Shown here one piece after another: positions 7,990 through 17,107 of a stretch of 22,757 bases of DNA. Made by a program: the position numbers and the translations under genes. Every line of letters begins with the position of its first letter. Within the stretch, counting starts at the first letter, position 1. The stretch comes from Tritrichomonas foetus. Taxonomy: Eukaryota > Parabasalia > Tritrichomonadida > Tritrichomonadidae. The stretch lies in the NCBI GenBank assembly GCA_001839685.1, contig MLAK01000687.1:1-22757 (forward strand), read 5' to 3'. Below the pieces are notes generated by a model, which worked only from the letters and a program-made list of their open reading frames with translations, made no database searches and had not been told where the DNA came from.

Positions 7990-10900
7990 ATGGGATCCTT
8001 TCTTCAGGACCCTTCTGGAGTTTTCCCAAGTTTTTCTTCTGACGACGAGGATCTAGTGTTGGTTGATCAGGTGGATTTTATTATCGGAATCAGCGAGCCA
8101 GTTTTCGATCTCGATAAAAATCCAAATACAAAATTTTTCCTGAAGCTAAAAAACAAAAACTATGCAAATTGTATTTGGGTTGGGAAAAATACACTTGAGT
8201 CAATTCCTGAATTTAAAAATAATTTGATTATTCCTTTCAAAAATTGGCTGAAAGCATCTCATCTTTCAAAAGTTCCTTTTATGCAGGGTTTATATAAGCC
8301 CTCTGAAATTCCTTTTCGTAAGGAATTTTTTGAAGAAGAGAAAATTTTATGCGTTTGTGAAAAGAACGCAAAAAATTATTATTTAATCAAGTGGAAATTT
8401 TTACCAATCACTGAAGCTACTTGGGAATCTTCTGCTCCAATTGAACTCATCAATGAGTATTCTGAAACTGTTAAAATATTAAATCACATTAAACTACAAA
8501 ACATTGAAATATTTAAAAATCCAAAAAATTTCAGCAAATTGAAAAATCGAAAATTTTCATTTAAAGAAGGAAATAAGCCAAACAAATTTCAGTTTGATGG
8601 ATATATATGGATGATTGATAAATGGCTCAATAATCATAATTCAATTATTGCTGATAAAGATGAAAATTCTCGAAAAATCGAAATAATAATTTTTTTGATG
8701 AATCTAATCCAAATTACAAATTTTCACGGACCTTTTTTAATTTTGACTCAAATTGAAAATGTTAATGAATGGGAGTCTTTATTTTCTAAATTAACTAATT
8801 TTAGAGTTATAAATTATACTGGCACAGAAAATGCATTAGAAATGATTTTAAAAAATTGCGTTTTTTACGAAAATAATTCAAATTTTTTAAAAGTTGATGT
8901 AATTATTTCATGCTTTGATACTTTTAAACGCAAACATTCAGATTTCTATGGAATTGAATGGGTTAGTATAATCATTGATGAAAAATTCGATAAAATGAAC
9001 TTCCATCAAAGAATTTTCAAAATTCTTCAACAAAGTCATTTTGATAATTTAATTTTTAGTGTAGATTTTGATTATGAAAAATTTCAAATTCCAGATATTT
9101 TTAATTTATTGAATTTTTTAGAATCAGATACATTTTATAATTATTCAGATTTTTGTAAAACGTATTGCAATAAAATAAATAATGAATTACCAATTCAAGA
9201 AATGAGTAATAAATCTATTTATGAACTAAATGAAAGATTTCAAATAATCGAAAATAACTATATTTTAATGAGAGAAATGCCTATGATCAATCCTTTTACA
9301 ACTAATTCTTGTAAAAAGCTAATTTATGAAGTTGAACCAACGGAAATTCAATTATCTTTAATAAAAACTTTATTCGTGAAAAATAAGAGATTATTTTTTA
9401 AAGAAGATTATAATTTAAAAAAAAAGGATAGGATGAAGATCATTCATAAAATTTTACAAATTTCTGATCATCCCCTCATGTTAAATTCTATGAAGAATGA
9501 TCAAAATTCTCCTAATATTGTGAATTCATGTGGAAAAATGATTTTTCTTGATAAAATTATTGCTTTTTTGAGAAAACAAGAAATAAAAATTCTCATTTTG
9601 GTTCATAGATCAAATATGATTAGCATTCTAGAAGAATATTTAAAGAGCATTAATGTTTCTTATCAAAAACTGCAACAGAAACATCAAATTAATGAAGAAA
9701 ATAAAGAAAAAATTGATTCAAAAGATACACTAACTTTGGAAGAAACCAATATTCATCAAAACCTGAACGAAAATCAAAATGAATCACAAGCTTGTTTCAA
9801 ATCAACTACTCATAATAATAAAAATTTCTCCATACAACCAAATTTTAATCCGAATTCAAATTCACCATCAATGATTAATGTATCAAAGAAATCAAAACAA
9901 ACAAATTTGAAAAATAATTGTTCGAATATTCAAACCAATTCTAATAAAAAAAGGAAAAAGGAAAAAGAAAATCAACAAAATGAAATTATGCAAAATGAGG
10001 GGAAAAAAAGAAGAGAAAAACAGAAAAAACACTTTTTTGTCTATCTTGCTAAATTTAATTTTGATGAAGAAGATAAAGCAAAATTCAATGAATGTAGCTA
10101 TATTATTTTTTATAACGATGTGAAAAATGAATTTTATGAAAAGCCAGTTTTCCGGTTAGTTACTCGATCAACTGTCGAAGAAGAATTATTCCAAAATTAT
10201 AAAGGAAAAGTTGAATATTTTCTTCGAAGGTCTGCAATTAATTCATTTCATTATCAAATAGATAAAAGCTTTGTGATTGAACCAATAGACATCTTATTTG
10301 AAAATCGTTTCATGAAACCAATTGAAGAATTTAGTGAAGTTATTGAAAATCCAGATTTTTGGAAATATTTCTTTCATGAAATAGAGGAAGAAATGCTTTC
10401 AAATAAAGGAAATATTATCAAATGCTGTTTTCTATGGAGAAAATATGGATTTTTTGAAGGAAGTTTGAATCACTTTTATAAAATTGATATTAATTTTCCT
10501 ACTGTCATTCCAACTTTGTATAAAAGGTTGATTAAAAAAGTTCATAATCCCAATCCAAACTTGATCAACTATAAATCTATTTTCAATTCAACTAATAAGC
10601 TTAGTATTTATTATATAAATGCTTTAAAAGTATTCAATATAATTTCTGATGTGATTTCTGATGACAACATCGAAGGTTTTTTAACTGATGCTGTTGAAAA
10701 AGACATTTTATATAAAATTTTACAATTTTTATGCTCGGATGATTTCATGAATCACCAAATAGCATTCAAATTTGGTGAATCAATGGAAGTTCCATATTTT
10801 TGGAACGTTTTTAATGATTATCAGCTTTGTTATAATGTTCTCAAAAATAACTCTTTTTTCGAAAGAAATAGTTCATTGACTTTTTTAAAGGAACGATATA

Positions 10901-12420
10901 CATTACTCATTAATGAAATTCCAGCATATATTCCGTATGAAAATATTTTTTCTAAATCTAATAAAATTAACAACATTTCGATTCTTGAACCAATGAAATG
11001 GAAAAGGTTTTACCATCCTGATCCAATGAGAATTCAAATGGAGTCTATTGGCTTCATTAAAAAACTTTTAAGGGTGCTTTTTTTGATTGGATTTGATGAA
11101 CAAAATCACAATTTCATTGATTATTTCATGGAGGTTTTGAGTGAGCCCAAAAATCTCTATCCAAATATTGAGTACACATTATATTCAATTCTTTCTTTGT
11201 GTAATAAAAAATATATACCGCATTTGAAGTCAATTGAAAACACTTTAAAATTGAATCAATCTACTTCCCAGATATCTACTGCAACTGAAACAAATAATTG
11301 CAAATCCGCCATTACTCAGAATAAAATCGTAAACAATGAATATCTCACAAATTATTCATCATTTTCAATAAATGAAAGCCAAACTCCAACAAATATATCG
11401 AATCATGACTCAATTCCTTCCAATGATGTGACTAATGGAAAAATTGAAAATAACACTATTACCAATAATGAAAATAAAACTGAACTGAATTCTCATCCAA
11501 ATGTAACTGAAATCACAAAAGAACTTGAAAGAACTCCTGAAAATACTGATCATGAAAATCCCAATTTTACTAGAGAAATTCAATCGAACAAATCAGAACA
11601 TTTTTCTTTAGATTTAAGTTGGATTCCGCCAAATGTAATTGGTAAATTGAAGGAAAATTTGGAAATTTTTGAAAAATTGAGATTCCTCAAGCAATCAAAT
11701 TCTTTCAGACCAATTGATGCTTGGCTTCATGCTCCAAAGTGGTGGGATTTTGAATGTGATACAATTTTAATAAATACAACGATTAAATTTGGTCTTCATC
11801 ACATTTCTCCACTTTCAGAAATAAAGAAAACCAAATGTCAACTCAGTGATGAAGAAAAAGAAGAAGTACAAAAATGCTTTGAATATGAAAAACTAAATTT
11901 GACACCTAAAAGACCAGCATTTCTTAAAGATTTCCAATTCTTAGAAAATATTGATTTTAGAATTAATCGGCTAAAAGAACTCATCATTTCTGGTTCAATG
12001 TCAAACCTACAAATGCTTTTAAAAAGCCAAAAAATTCCAACCAATGTGTTGACTGGTGTTTCAATTATTCGATTTGGTCAGAAAAATTTGGATGGAATTC
12101 CTATTGGATTCAACTCCATCCGATTTTTTTATACTCAAAATAATCATAATAACATTACAACACTCAATATTTATGAATGTTTAATTAAACTTCGAAATGA
12201 AACCAAAACTGGCCAAAATGGAAAAATACTTCAAAATGATGATATTTTATTTGTTATCCAAAATGATAAATTAAAAATAGAAGAAAATTCTCTCAGTAAA
12301 GCTTATCGAGTATTTTTGGAAAGAATCTACGAATTTTCTTTGTCAAAACCCCCTCCACATTTTTCTGGCTTTGATTTTTTTGGATTTAGAAAACTTTCCC
12401 ATATTTTTTTGTGTGAATAA
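7990..12420 (+). CDS. CHD-like tandem-chromodomain protein with degenerate SNF2 ATPase
   Basis: A 1476-residue protein with the order of a CHD chromatin remodeler. There are two chromodomains (about residues 27-88, with FFLKLKNKNYANCIWV, and about 114-165, with YYLIKWKFLPITEATWES), then a SNF2-like lobe 1 (about 200-400), lobe 2 (about 510-745), and a C-terminal region with a SANT/CHD7-8-like piece (about 1242-1275, WWDFECDTILINTTIKFG). The scaffold is recognisable (HGPFLILTQ, IIIDE, SCGKMIFLDKIIAFL, FRLVTRSTVEEELF), but the catalytic motifs are gone. ADEMGLGKT is replaced by ADKDENSRK at 221-229, DEAH by DEKF at 330-333, and motif III (TGTPLQN) by SVDFDYE. The central part of lobe 2 is replaced by a Lys/Asn-rich insert (about 560-678), and the QARxxRxGQ arginine finger is absent before FRLVTR. 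I infer a nucleosome-binding pseudo-remodeler unable to hydrolyse ATP. A second low-complexity region spans about 1090-1200. The stop overlaps TAAA; the next gene is convergent. Confidence 0.75.
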   Translation: MGSFLQDPSGVFPSFSSDDEDLVLVDQVDFIIGISEPVFDLDKNPNTKFFLKLKNKNYANCIWVGKNTLESIPEFKNNLIIPFKNWLKASHLSKVPFMQGLYKPSEIPFRKEFFEEEKILCVCEKNAKNYYLIKWKFLPITEATWESSAPIELINEYSETVKILNHIKLQNIEIFKNPKNFSKLKNRKFSFKEGNKPNKFQFDGYIWMIDKWLNNHNSIIADKDENSRKIEIIIFLMNLIQITNFHGPFLILTQIENVNEWESLFSKLTNFRVINYTGTENALEMILKNCVFYENNSNFLKVDVIISCFDTFKRKHSDFYGIEWVSIIIDEKFDKMNFHQRIFKILQQSHFDNLIFSVDFDYEKFQIPDIFNLLNFLESDTFYNYSDFCKTYCNKINNELPIQEMSNKSIYELNERFQIIENNYILMREMPMINPFTTNSCKKLIYEVEPTEIQLSLIKTLFVKNKRLFFKEDYNLKKKDRMKIIHKILQISDHPLMLNSMKNDQNSPNIVNSCGKMIFLDKIIAFLRKQEIKILILVHRSNMISILEEYLKSINVSYQKLQQKHQINEENKEKIDSKDTLTLEETNIHQNLNENQNESQACFKSTTHNNKNFSIQPNFNPNSNSPSMINVSKKSKQTNLKNNCSNIQTNSNKKRKKEKENQQNEIMQNEGKKRREKQKKHFFVYLAKFNFDEEDKAKFNECSYIIFYNDVKNEFYEKPVFRLVTRSTVEEELFQNYKGKVEYFLRRSAINSFHYQIDKSFVIEPIDILFENRFMKPIEEFSEVIENPDFWKYFFHEIEEEMLSNKGNIIKCCFLWRKYGFFEGSLNHFYKIDINFPTVIPTLYKRLIKKVHNPNPNLINYKSIFNSTNKLSIYYINALKVFNIISDVISDDNIEGFLTDAVEKDILYKILQFLCSDDFMNHQIAFKFGESMEVPYFWNVFNDYQLCYNVLKNNSFFERNSSLTFLKERYTLLINEIPAYIPYENIFSKSNKINNISILEPMKWKRFYHPDPMRIQMESIGFIKKLLRVLFLIGFDEQNHNFIDYFMEVLSEPKNLYPNIEYTLYSILSLCNKKYIPHLKSIENTLKLNQSTSQISTATETNNCKSAITQNKIVNNEYLTNYSSFSINESQTPTNISNHDSIPSNDVTNGKIENNTITNNENKTELNSHPNVTEITKELERTPENTDHENPNFTREIQSNKSEHFSLDLSWIPPNVIGKLKENLEIFEKLRFLKQSNSFRPIDAWLHAPKWWDFECDTILINTTIKFGLHHISPLSEIKKTKCQLSDEEKEEVQKCFEYEKLNLTPKRPAFLKDFQFLENIDFRINRLKELIISGSMSNLQMLLKSQKIPTNVLTGVSIIRFGQKNLDGIPIGFNSIRFFYTQNNHNNITTLNIYECLIKLRNETKTGQNGKILQNDDILFVIQNDKLKIEENSLSKAYRVFLERIYEFSLSKPPPHFSGFDFFGFRKLSHIFLCE

Positions 12421-12631
12421 ATAGAGACTCTCAACTTTTTATATTTCTTTTGTTCATTATTTTTCTCACCTAAAAATTAGCCGCTTTCTCTTTGAATTCC
12501 ATAGTCTTAAATATATAGCAAATAATAGAAAATGTATTATCAATAAAAAGATGATCAAAAAATTAGTTACAAAACATCAAATCAATTATTCGAACATTTT
12601 ATTAATATATAAAAAACAAGAGATGTAAATT
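12421..12631. other. convergent 3' spacer
   Basis: About 210 bp between the stops of the CHD-like gene (plus) and the SAPS gene (minus). It is very AT-rich and should hold both polyadenylation sites. Nothing else is visible. Confidence 0.5.
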
Positions 12632-15600
12632 CTATAAATCTGGTCTCAAAACTCGATTCTTTGAATCTTTAAAAATTTGGGAAAGCTCTGGAAAATTGCC
12701 ACCAAAATTGGATTTCATTAATTTCTCATCTTCTTCAAAAACAGTGGAAATATAATCTTGCCATTCTTTTGAAATTTCATCTGGAATTGTGTCTGGGAAA
12801 TATTGAATTATTTCTGTGAATCTGTGCAAATGTCCCCAGAAACATGCTTCAATTTTTCCATCTTTTCTTTGCTGCTCGCTTTCAACAATTTTTGATGGAA
12901 GTTTGCTTTGATTCAATATTTTCTCTACAAGCGAAGAATACTCAAAAAGTGTGTCAAAAATAGATCTGACTGATTGATGCAGGAATGAATTCATTGGATG
13001 ATAAAAAAATTGCTCAATCATGTAACAAACAATGTCAACAATTAATGTTGAATTTTTTTCTTCTTCATCTTCTTCTGAATTCCCATCATTCAATTTTTTT
13101 CTGTTTTTACAACTTTTTGGACTCGTTTTACTAGTTTTTATTCGATTGGAATGACAACCAGAAGAATGGTTTGAATGATTATTTAAATGGTTTGTTGGAT
13201 TACTTTTTAATTTGGTTTTTGATTCATTTGTTTCTGGTGTCTCTAAAATTGGACAATTCAAACAATTTTTATCCGTATTTGGATTTTTTTCATTTTGGTT
13301 TTCAGGACTTTCTTTATTGTTGAGTGAATTTGATTGATTAGTTTCATTTTCTTCTTCAATAATTTCATTTAATATTTCATTTTTTCCTTCCTCATTTTCA
13401 ATTTGGAGTGCCTCTTCTTCCTCTTCTTCTTCTTCTGTTTGATTGAATTCATCTTCTTCATCATCACGACATGTGTTGGTCGTTGATACGTCTTCTGTTG
13501 GATCTTCTTCAATTGCAAAGCACTGTCGTGAGAAAAGAGAGTTTGGTCGAACGACACGTGCTGAATTAGGATAATTTGGTTGTGTAGAGTAAAAGGAATA
13601 CATTTCGCCAGAGGAGGAATTTGAGCTATGTGCATGTGAATTTAATCGAAGAGAAGAGCCTGTTGGAGGATTTCCTGTTCGAGGTGACAAAGAACCGAAA
13701 AAAGTTGGCGAACTTTGCAGTAAATCATTAAATCCTCCTGAATTTGGTTCATTCAAATTATTTCCAAGTGAATTCAAATGTGAATTATTCTGATAATTTT
13801 GGTTTTGAATGTGAGGTGGAATTGAAGGTTTGTTTATTCCACTTGAATGTAAAGTAAATCCATTCTTTTTAAAATCTATTGGAAGGCTGAGTCTGGAAAT
13901 AGGTTTTGTTGAAGAAGTTTCTGGTTTGTAATCAGGTGTGGCAGCTTCATTTGCAAGTTGAACAAGAGAAAGATGATCTTCTTCTACACTTGTTTTCAAG
14001 CGATCATCCAAACCACTATCTAATCCATTATTCAACACATTACTCAATTCATTATTTAGTGAATGATTTAATGCATTGTTTTGGCTCGAATTTGATCCCA
14101 AACTAGAATTTGAAAGAAAATTTGGATTTGAGCTATTGCTCAGATTGAAGTTAGCATCTGACGAAGACCAAGAACGAGCTGATGAGATTTCTTCCTTATC
14201 TGATGAATGATGAAAAAGAAGGTCAAGATGTGGATTTAATGGAGGTTGCCTAGCAAGCTCTAAAAGTGATAATTTTTCACCTGTTTGGGTATTATTTGCA
14301 AGTGGTGAAATTTCAGACATTGGCGAATATATAATGTCATTCACAACAAAACGAGAACGAGGACGAAGTGGGGGAGGAGTACTTGGCTGTTGTTTTTGGT
14401 CAGAAGAGGCCAAAAGTTCCATCAAATCACCACCATTTTCTTCTTCTTCGATTTTGTGAATTTCTGGATTTTCTTCTCCATATTTTTTTGTATGAGTGTC
14501 GGTATTTGATGAAGAAAAAGGTAAATTGTTCTGAATTAATGGAGGGTTTGAAATTGTATTTGAGCTCGGTGTGTTTGGTTGCAAGTCTTGGAACTCGTCT
14601 TCTTCTTCAATAATACTCGTGACTTTTGCTTTTTCAAAATTTTGAGATTGTGAAGGAGGAATTCGAGGAATTGATGGTCTAGTTTTGGCCATTGATGTAG
14701 GAATGATGGACATATGTTGACTGTGGATAACTGGGTTGCTTCGTGCATGAATTATAGCTCCAGTGCTACTCGTTATTCGACTAACTGCTGATAAGCCATT
14801 CACTTTTTCTTTAACTATTTTATCACTTTTTTCATTTTCATTATTTTGGATTTCTGCATTTTGCATGCTATTCTGATTTAATTGTGAATTGTTGTTCCGC
14901 AAATTGAGATTGAGAAGTGGCATATTAAACGGTGTTTTATTTGAATTTTTTTCTTTTTCGTCTTGTGAAGAATCATTTAAATTGTTTTGCAAATTATTTC
15001 TTTCATTTTCTTCTTTGCCTTTGTTCATTGCTTTTCTTGTTGAATATTTTTTTCTTCTGAATTCTGAAAGCATTAAAGGTCCCTCATCATCATCTTCCTC
15101 TTCCTCATTTCTCATATCATGACTTGATTCACTTTCTGTATGTTGAGAAAAAACCGAAACAGATGGCTTGTTTGCTTTCAACATAAAAAGATCAACAGAA
15201 TCATTTAATCGCATATTTTTCTTTGGCGTGAAGTCAACTGGTGTTGGTGCATCACAAGCTGTCACCTCACCATACAAATCATTTACAATACTTCCAACCA
15301 GATTTAAAGCTGCCACTTCAGTTGAAGAAAAAACCGTTGCACTCCTCAACAAGTGACATAACTCTGGAAGTTTGTGATTGATTTGATCGACCACAGATCT
15401 TGGAATTTGCTGACTTTGGCAATGAACACTCGAGATGAGGTCATAAGCTGTTTTTGTGCCAATTGAAAAAATGAAATCAATATTTTCTTTTGCTAAAAGT
15501 GGGAGGAAAAGTTTTGATGTTTTTGATGCGGATTTTGTGAGGTAAAATAAAAGTCTTAACACACCTTCAGAAATATTTGCATACTTATCGTCCCTCAGAA

Positions 15601-16135
15601 AATCTATCAACATTTGTGTGAAATTGCATTTCTCGAAAAAAGTGATCGTGGAATACGCATTTGATGTAATAAAGTTAATAAGGAAGTCAAACATTGACAA
15701 GTAGTTGATATTTCCGACTAAGTTTTTCAAAAATCCATCACCATTTTTGTGATTTTCAATATGCGATAAATATTCGATATCGGACATCAAAAACAGCTGC
15801 TCGAGAAGTTTGCAGTACCGTCCGCGCGTGATATTGTTTTTGGTGGAAAGGATGAAAGGAAATTCGATAATAAAATCTAATAATTTTTCATCTGTAGAAA
15901 AAACAATTCTGATGCCAGAATCATGAGACGTTATCAGCGAATTGATGTTTGCGCAAAACGACTTATCTTGAAATTGACAGTTGTCGAGGTAGATTTTGAT
16001 TATCGATGAAATGTTCATTGTTAAAAATTGGAGAAACTCGGGACTTGGGTTTTTAATCTCGACTGGAATTCCTGGATCTTTGAGCACGTTGACCAATTCT
16101 TCCGCGTTGGTCAGCGACTCAGCAGGAAAAAGCAT
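12632..16135 (-). CDS. SAPS-domain protein, PP6 regulatory subunit-like
   Basis: This is likely a SIT4/PP6 phosphatase-associated (SAPS) subunit that would direct a PP2A-like catalytic subunit. I start it at the ATG at 16135 (1167 residues): an in-frame extension to 16156 begins with GTG, which is not a eukaryotic start. A CCTTT (minus strand, 16149-16145) just upstream resembles a trichomonad core promoter motif. Residues 1-305 are helical repeats resembling the N-terminal SAPS half (RYCKLLEQLFL, FLINFITSNAYSTITFFEKC, ISEGVLRLLFYLTKSAS). Residues 1033-1155 match the C-terminal SAPS half (MNSFLHQSVRSIFDTLFEY, FWGHLHRFTEIIQYF, NFGGNFPEL). Between them lie about 700 residues of Ser/Asn/Glu/Pro-rich low complexity with many possible phosphorylation sites and an eight-residue glutamate run. 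Typical SAPS proteins have no such insert at this place. The family call is fairly firm; the partner phosphatase is inferred. Confidence 0.75.
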   Translation of the reverse strand: MLFPAESLTNAEELVNVLKDPGIPVEIKNPSPEFLQFLTMNISSIIKIYLDNCQFQDKSFCANINSLITSHDSGIRIVFSTDEKLLDFIIEFPFILSTKNNITRGRYCKLLEQLFLMSDIEYLSHIENHKNGDGFLKNLVGNINYLSMFDFLINFITSNAYSTITFFEKCNFTQMLIDFLRDDKYANISEGVLRLLFYLTKSASKTSKLFLPLLAKENIDFIFSIGTKTAYDLISSVHCQSQQIPRSVVDQINHKLPELCHLLRSATVFSSTEVAALNLVGSIVNDLYGEVTACDAPTPVDFTPKKNMRLNDSVDLFMLKANKPSVSVFSQHTESESSHDMRNEEEEDDDEGPLMLSEFRRKKYSTRKAMNKGKEENERNNLQNNLNDSSQDEKEKNSNKTPFNMPLLNLNLRNNNSQLNQNSMQNAEIQNNENEKSDKIVKEKVNGLSAVSRITSSTGAIIHARSNPVIHSQHMSIIPTSMAKTRPSIPRIPPSQSQNFEKAKVTSIIEEEDEFQDLQPNTPSSNTISNPPLIQNNLPFSSSNTDTHTKKYGEENPEIHKIEEEENGGDLMELLASSDQKQQPSTPPPLRPRSRFVVNDIIYSPMSEISPLANNTQTGEKLSLLELARQPPLNPHLDLLFHHSSDKEEISSARSWSSSDANFNLSNSSNPNFLSNSSLGSNSSQNNALNHSLNNELSNVLNNGLDSGLDDRLKTSVEEDHLSLVQLANEAATPDYKPETSSTKPISRLSLPIDFKKNGFTLHSSGINKPSIPPHIQNQNYQNNSHLNSLGNNLNEPNSGGFNDLLQSSPTFFGSLSPRTGNPPTGSSLRLNSHAHSSNSSSGEMYSFYSTQPNYPNSARVVRPNSLFSRQCFAIEEDPTEDVSTTNTCRDDEEDEFNQTEEEEEEEEALQIENEEGKNEILNEIIEEENETNQSNSLNNKESPENQNEKNPNTDKNCLNCPILETPETNESKTKLKSNPTNHLNNHSNHSSGCHSNRIKTSKTSPKSCKNRKKLNDGNSEEDEEEKNSTLIVDIVCYMIEQFFYHPMNSFLHQSVRSIFDTLFEYSSLVEKILNQSKLPSKIVESEQQRKDGKIEACFWGHLHRFTEIIQYFPDTIPDEISKEWQDYISTVFEEDEKLMKSNFGGNFPELSQIFKDSKNRVLRPDL

Positions 16136-17107
16136 TTTTTGATGAAAGGCTTTCACCTAACGAATTGTGGAAGGCTATTTAAGAAGTTTCAAAGATGACA
16201 TTTAAAATTTTTGAAAATTTGTAAAATATAGTAATCCACTCATAAATTCTTTCTGAAGTGGGAAACTCAGAATTTCAATAAGGTATTAAAAGTTTTGGTT
16301 TTTGAGTGAATTTGAACATTTATGATTCTCAATTAGATTATTTTGAGGCCAAATAGAAATTGAAATGGAGACAAAAATCTACTTTTTCATCGTTGAAATA
16401 ATGGCGGGAAAGTGTTTACAAAAATTCAGTCATTCGAGAATAAAATATTTAGAATTTTTTTTGAAAACATATTAAATTATTGAGACATTTGAATAAATAA
16501 ACAATTTTCTATGATATTTTTAAAGGAATACTCGGAGAATTGAATATTTTCAAATATGTGCATATTCAAAATTTCTATAAATTATCTGATTGTTCGAATA
16601 ACAGAAAATCAATTATCTCAAGAGAGCACTTCATTCATTCTTTTATTTTTTTCGGCAATTCATTCAATATGATAAAACTTTTTTTATGATGACTTTATCT
16701 CCTTTCCGGATTATAGTCTTTTCTAGTAAATCTTATAATTAATGAATTAATTTTTGCCATTAATTTTATTATCCATTCTTGAATCGGATACTATAATTTG
16801 TATGTAATTTATAGATGATTAAATGAATTTTGAAGGCAGACTTTTTTTTCTATTGAAATATGCTTGATGACATTAAATGTTAAATGTGATGTGACTTTGC
16901 TGAACCCTTCGACGCATTCGGCCATTGGAGGAGGTATTGTTGTGTGACCACAGCTCTGGTTCGCTGTACTGCTAAAAAAGCAAAATGAATTGAATTTGGA
17001 AAATGAACATATTCAATGAACAAACTAAAACATAAAAACTAAACTATAGTTGTATATAAGGATCATTTTATTAAATAAACAAAAGAAAATTAAATATATA
17101 ATCAAAA
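16136..17107. other. gene-free spacer with a GC-rich island
   Basis: About 970 bp between the SAPS start and the acyl-CoA synthetase stop, both on the minus strand, so it holds the SAPS promoter and the synthetase 3' end. It is very AT-rich except for about 80 bases near 16895-16975. The only noteworthy ORF is a 38-codon minus-strand frame (16925-16809) that starts inside the island; I do not call it a gene. Confidence 0.5.
16895..16975. other. short GC-rich island, identity unknown
   Basis: About 80 bases with clearly higher G+C than anything around them, outside any intact gene. Both strands lack tRNA signatures: a GGTTCG occurs but its flanks cannot form a T-stem. Short inverted pieces exist (TGTG/CACA, CAGC/GCTG), but no extended fold is obvious. 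On the minus strand the frame is open across it, running into the 38-codon ORF. It could be a small structured RNA, a relic exon or a transferred fragment; I cannot decide. Confidence 0.35.

Noticed and set aside
13369..13635. 88-codon minus-strand ORF with a Lys-rich end
   Set aside because: Frame-shifted shadow of the acidic low-complexity part of the SAPS gene.
16136..16156. N-terminal extension of the SAPS protein from GTG
   Set aside because: GTG is not a normal nuclear start codon in eukaryotes; an ATG follows seven codons later at 16135.
16809..16925. 38-codon minus-strand ORF running out of the GC-rich island
   Set aside because: Too short, no family recognised and no promoter motif; kept only as part of the island observation.
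16940..16970. GGTTCG as a tRNA T-loop
   Set aside because: Flanking bases cannot form the T-stem and no acceptor or anticodon arm fits.
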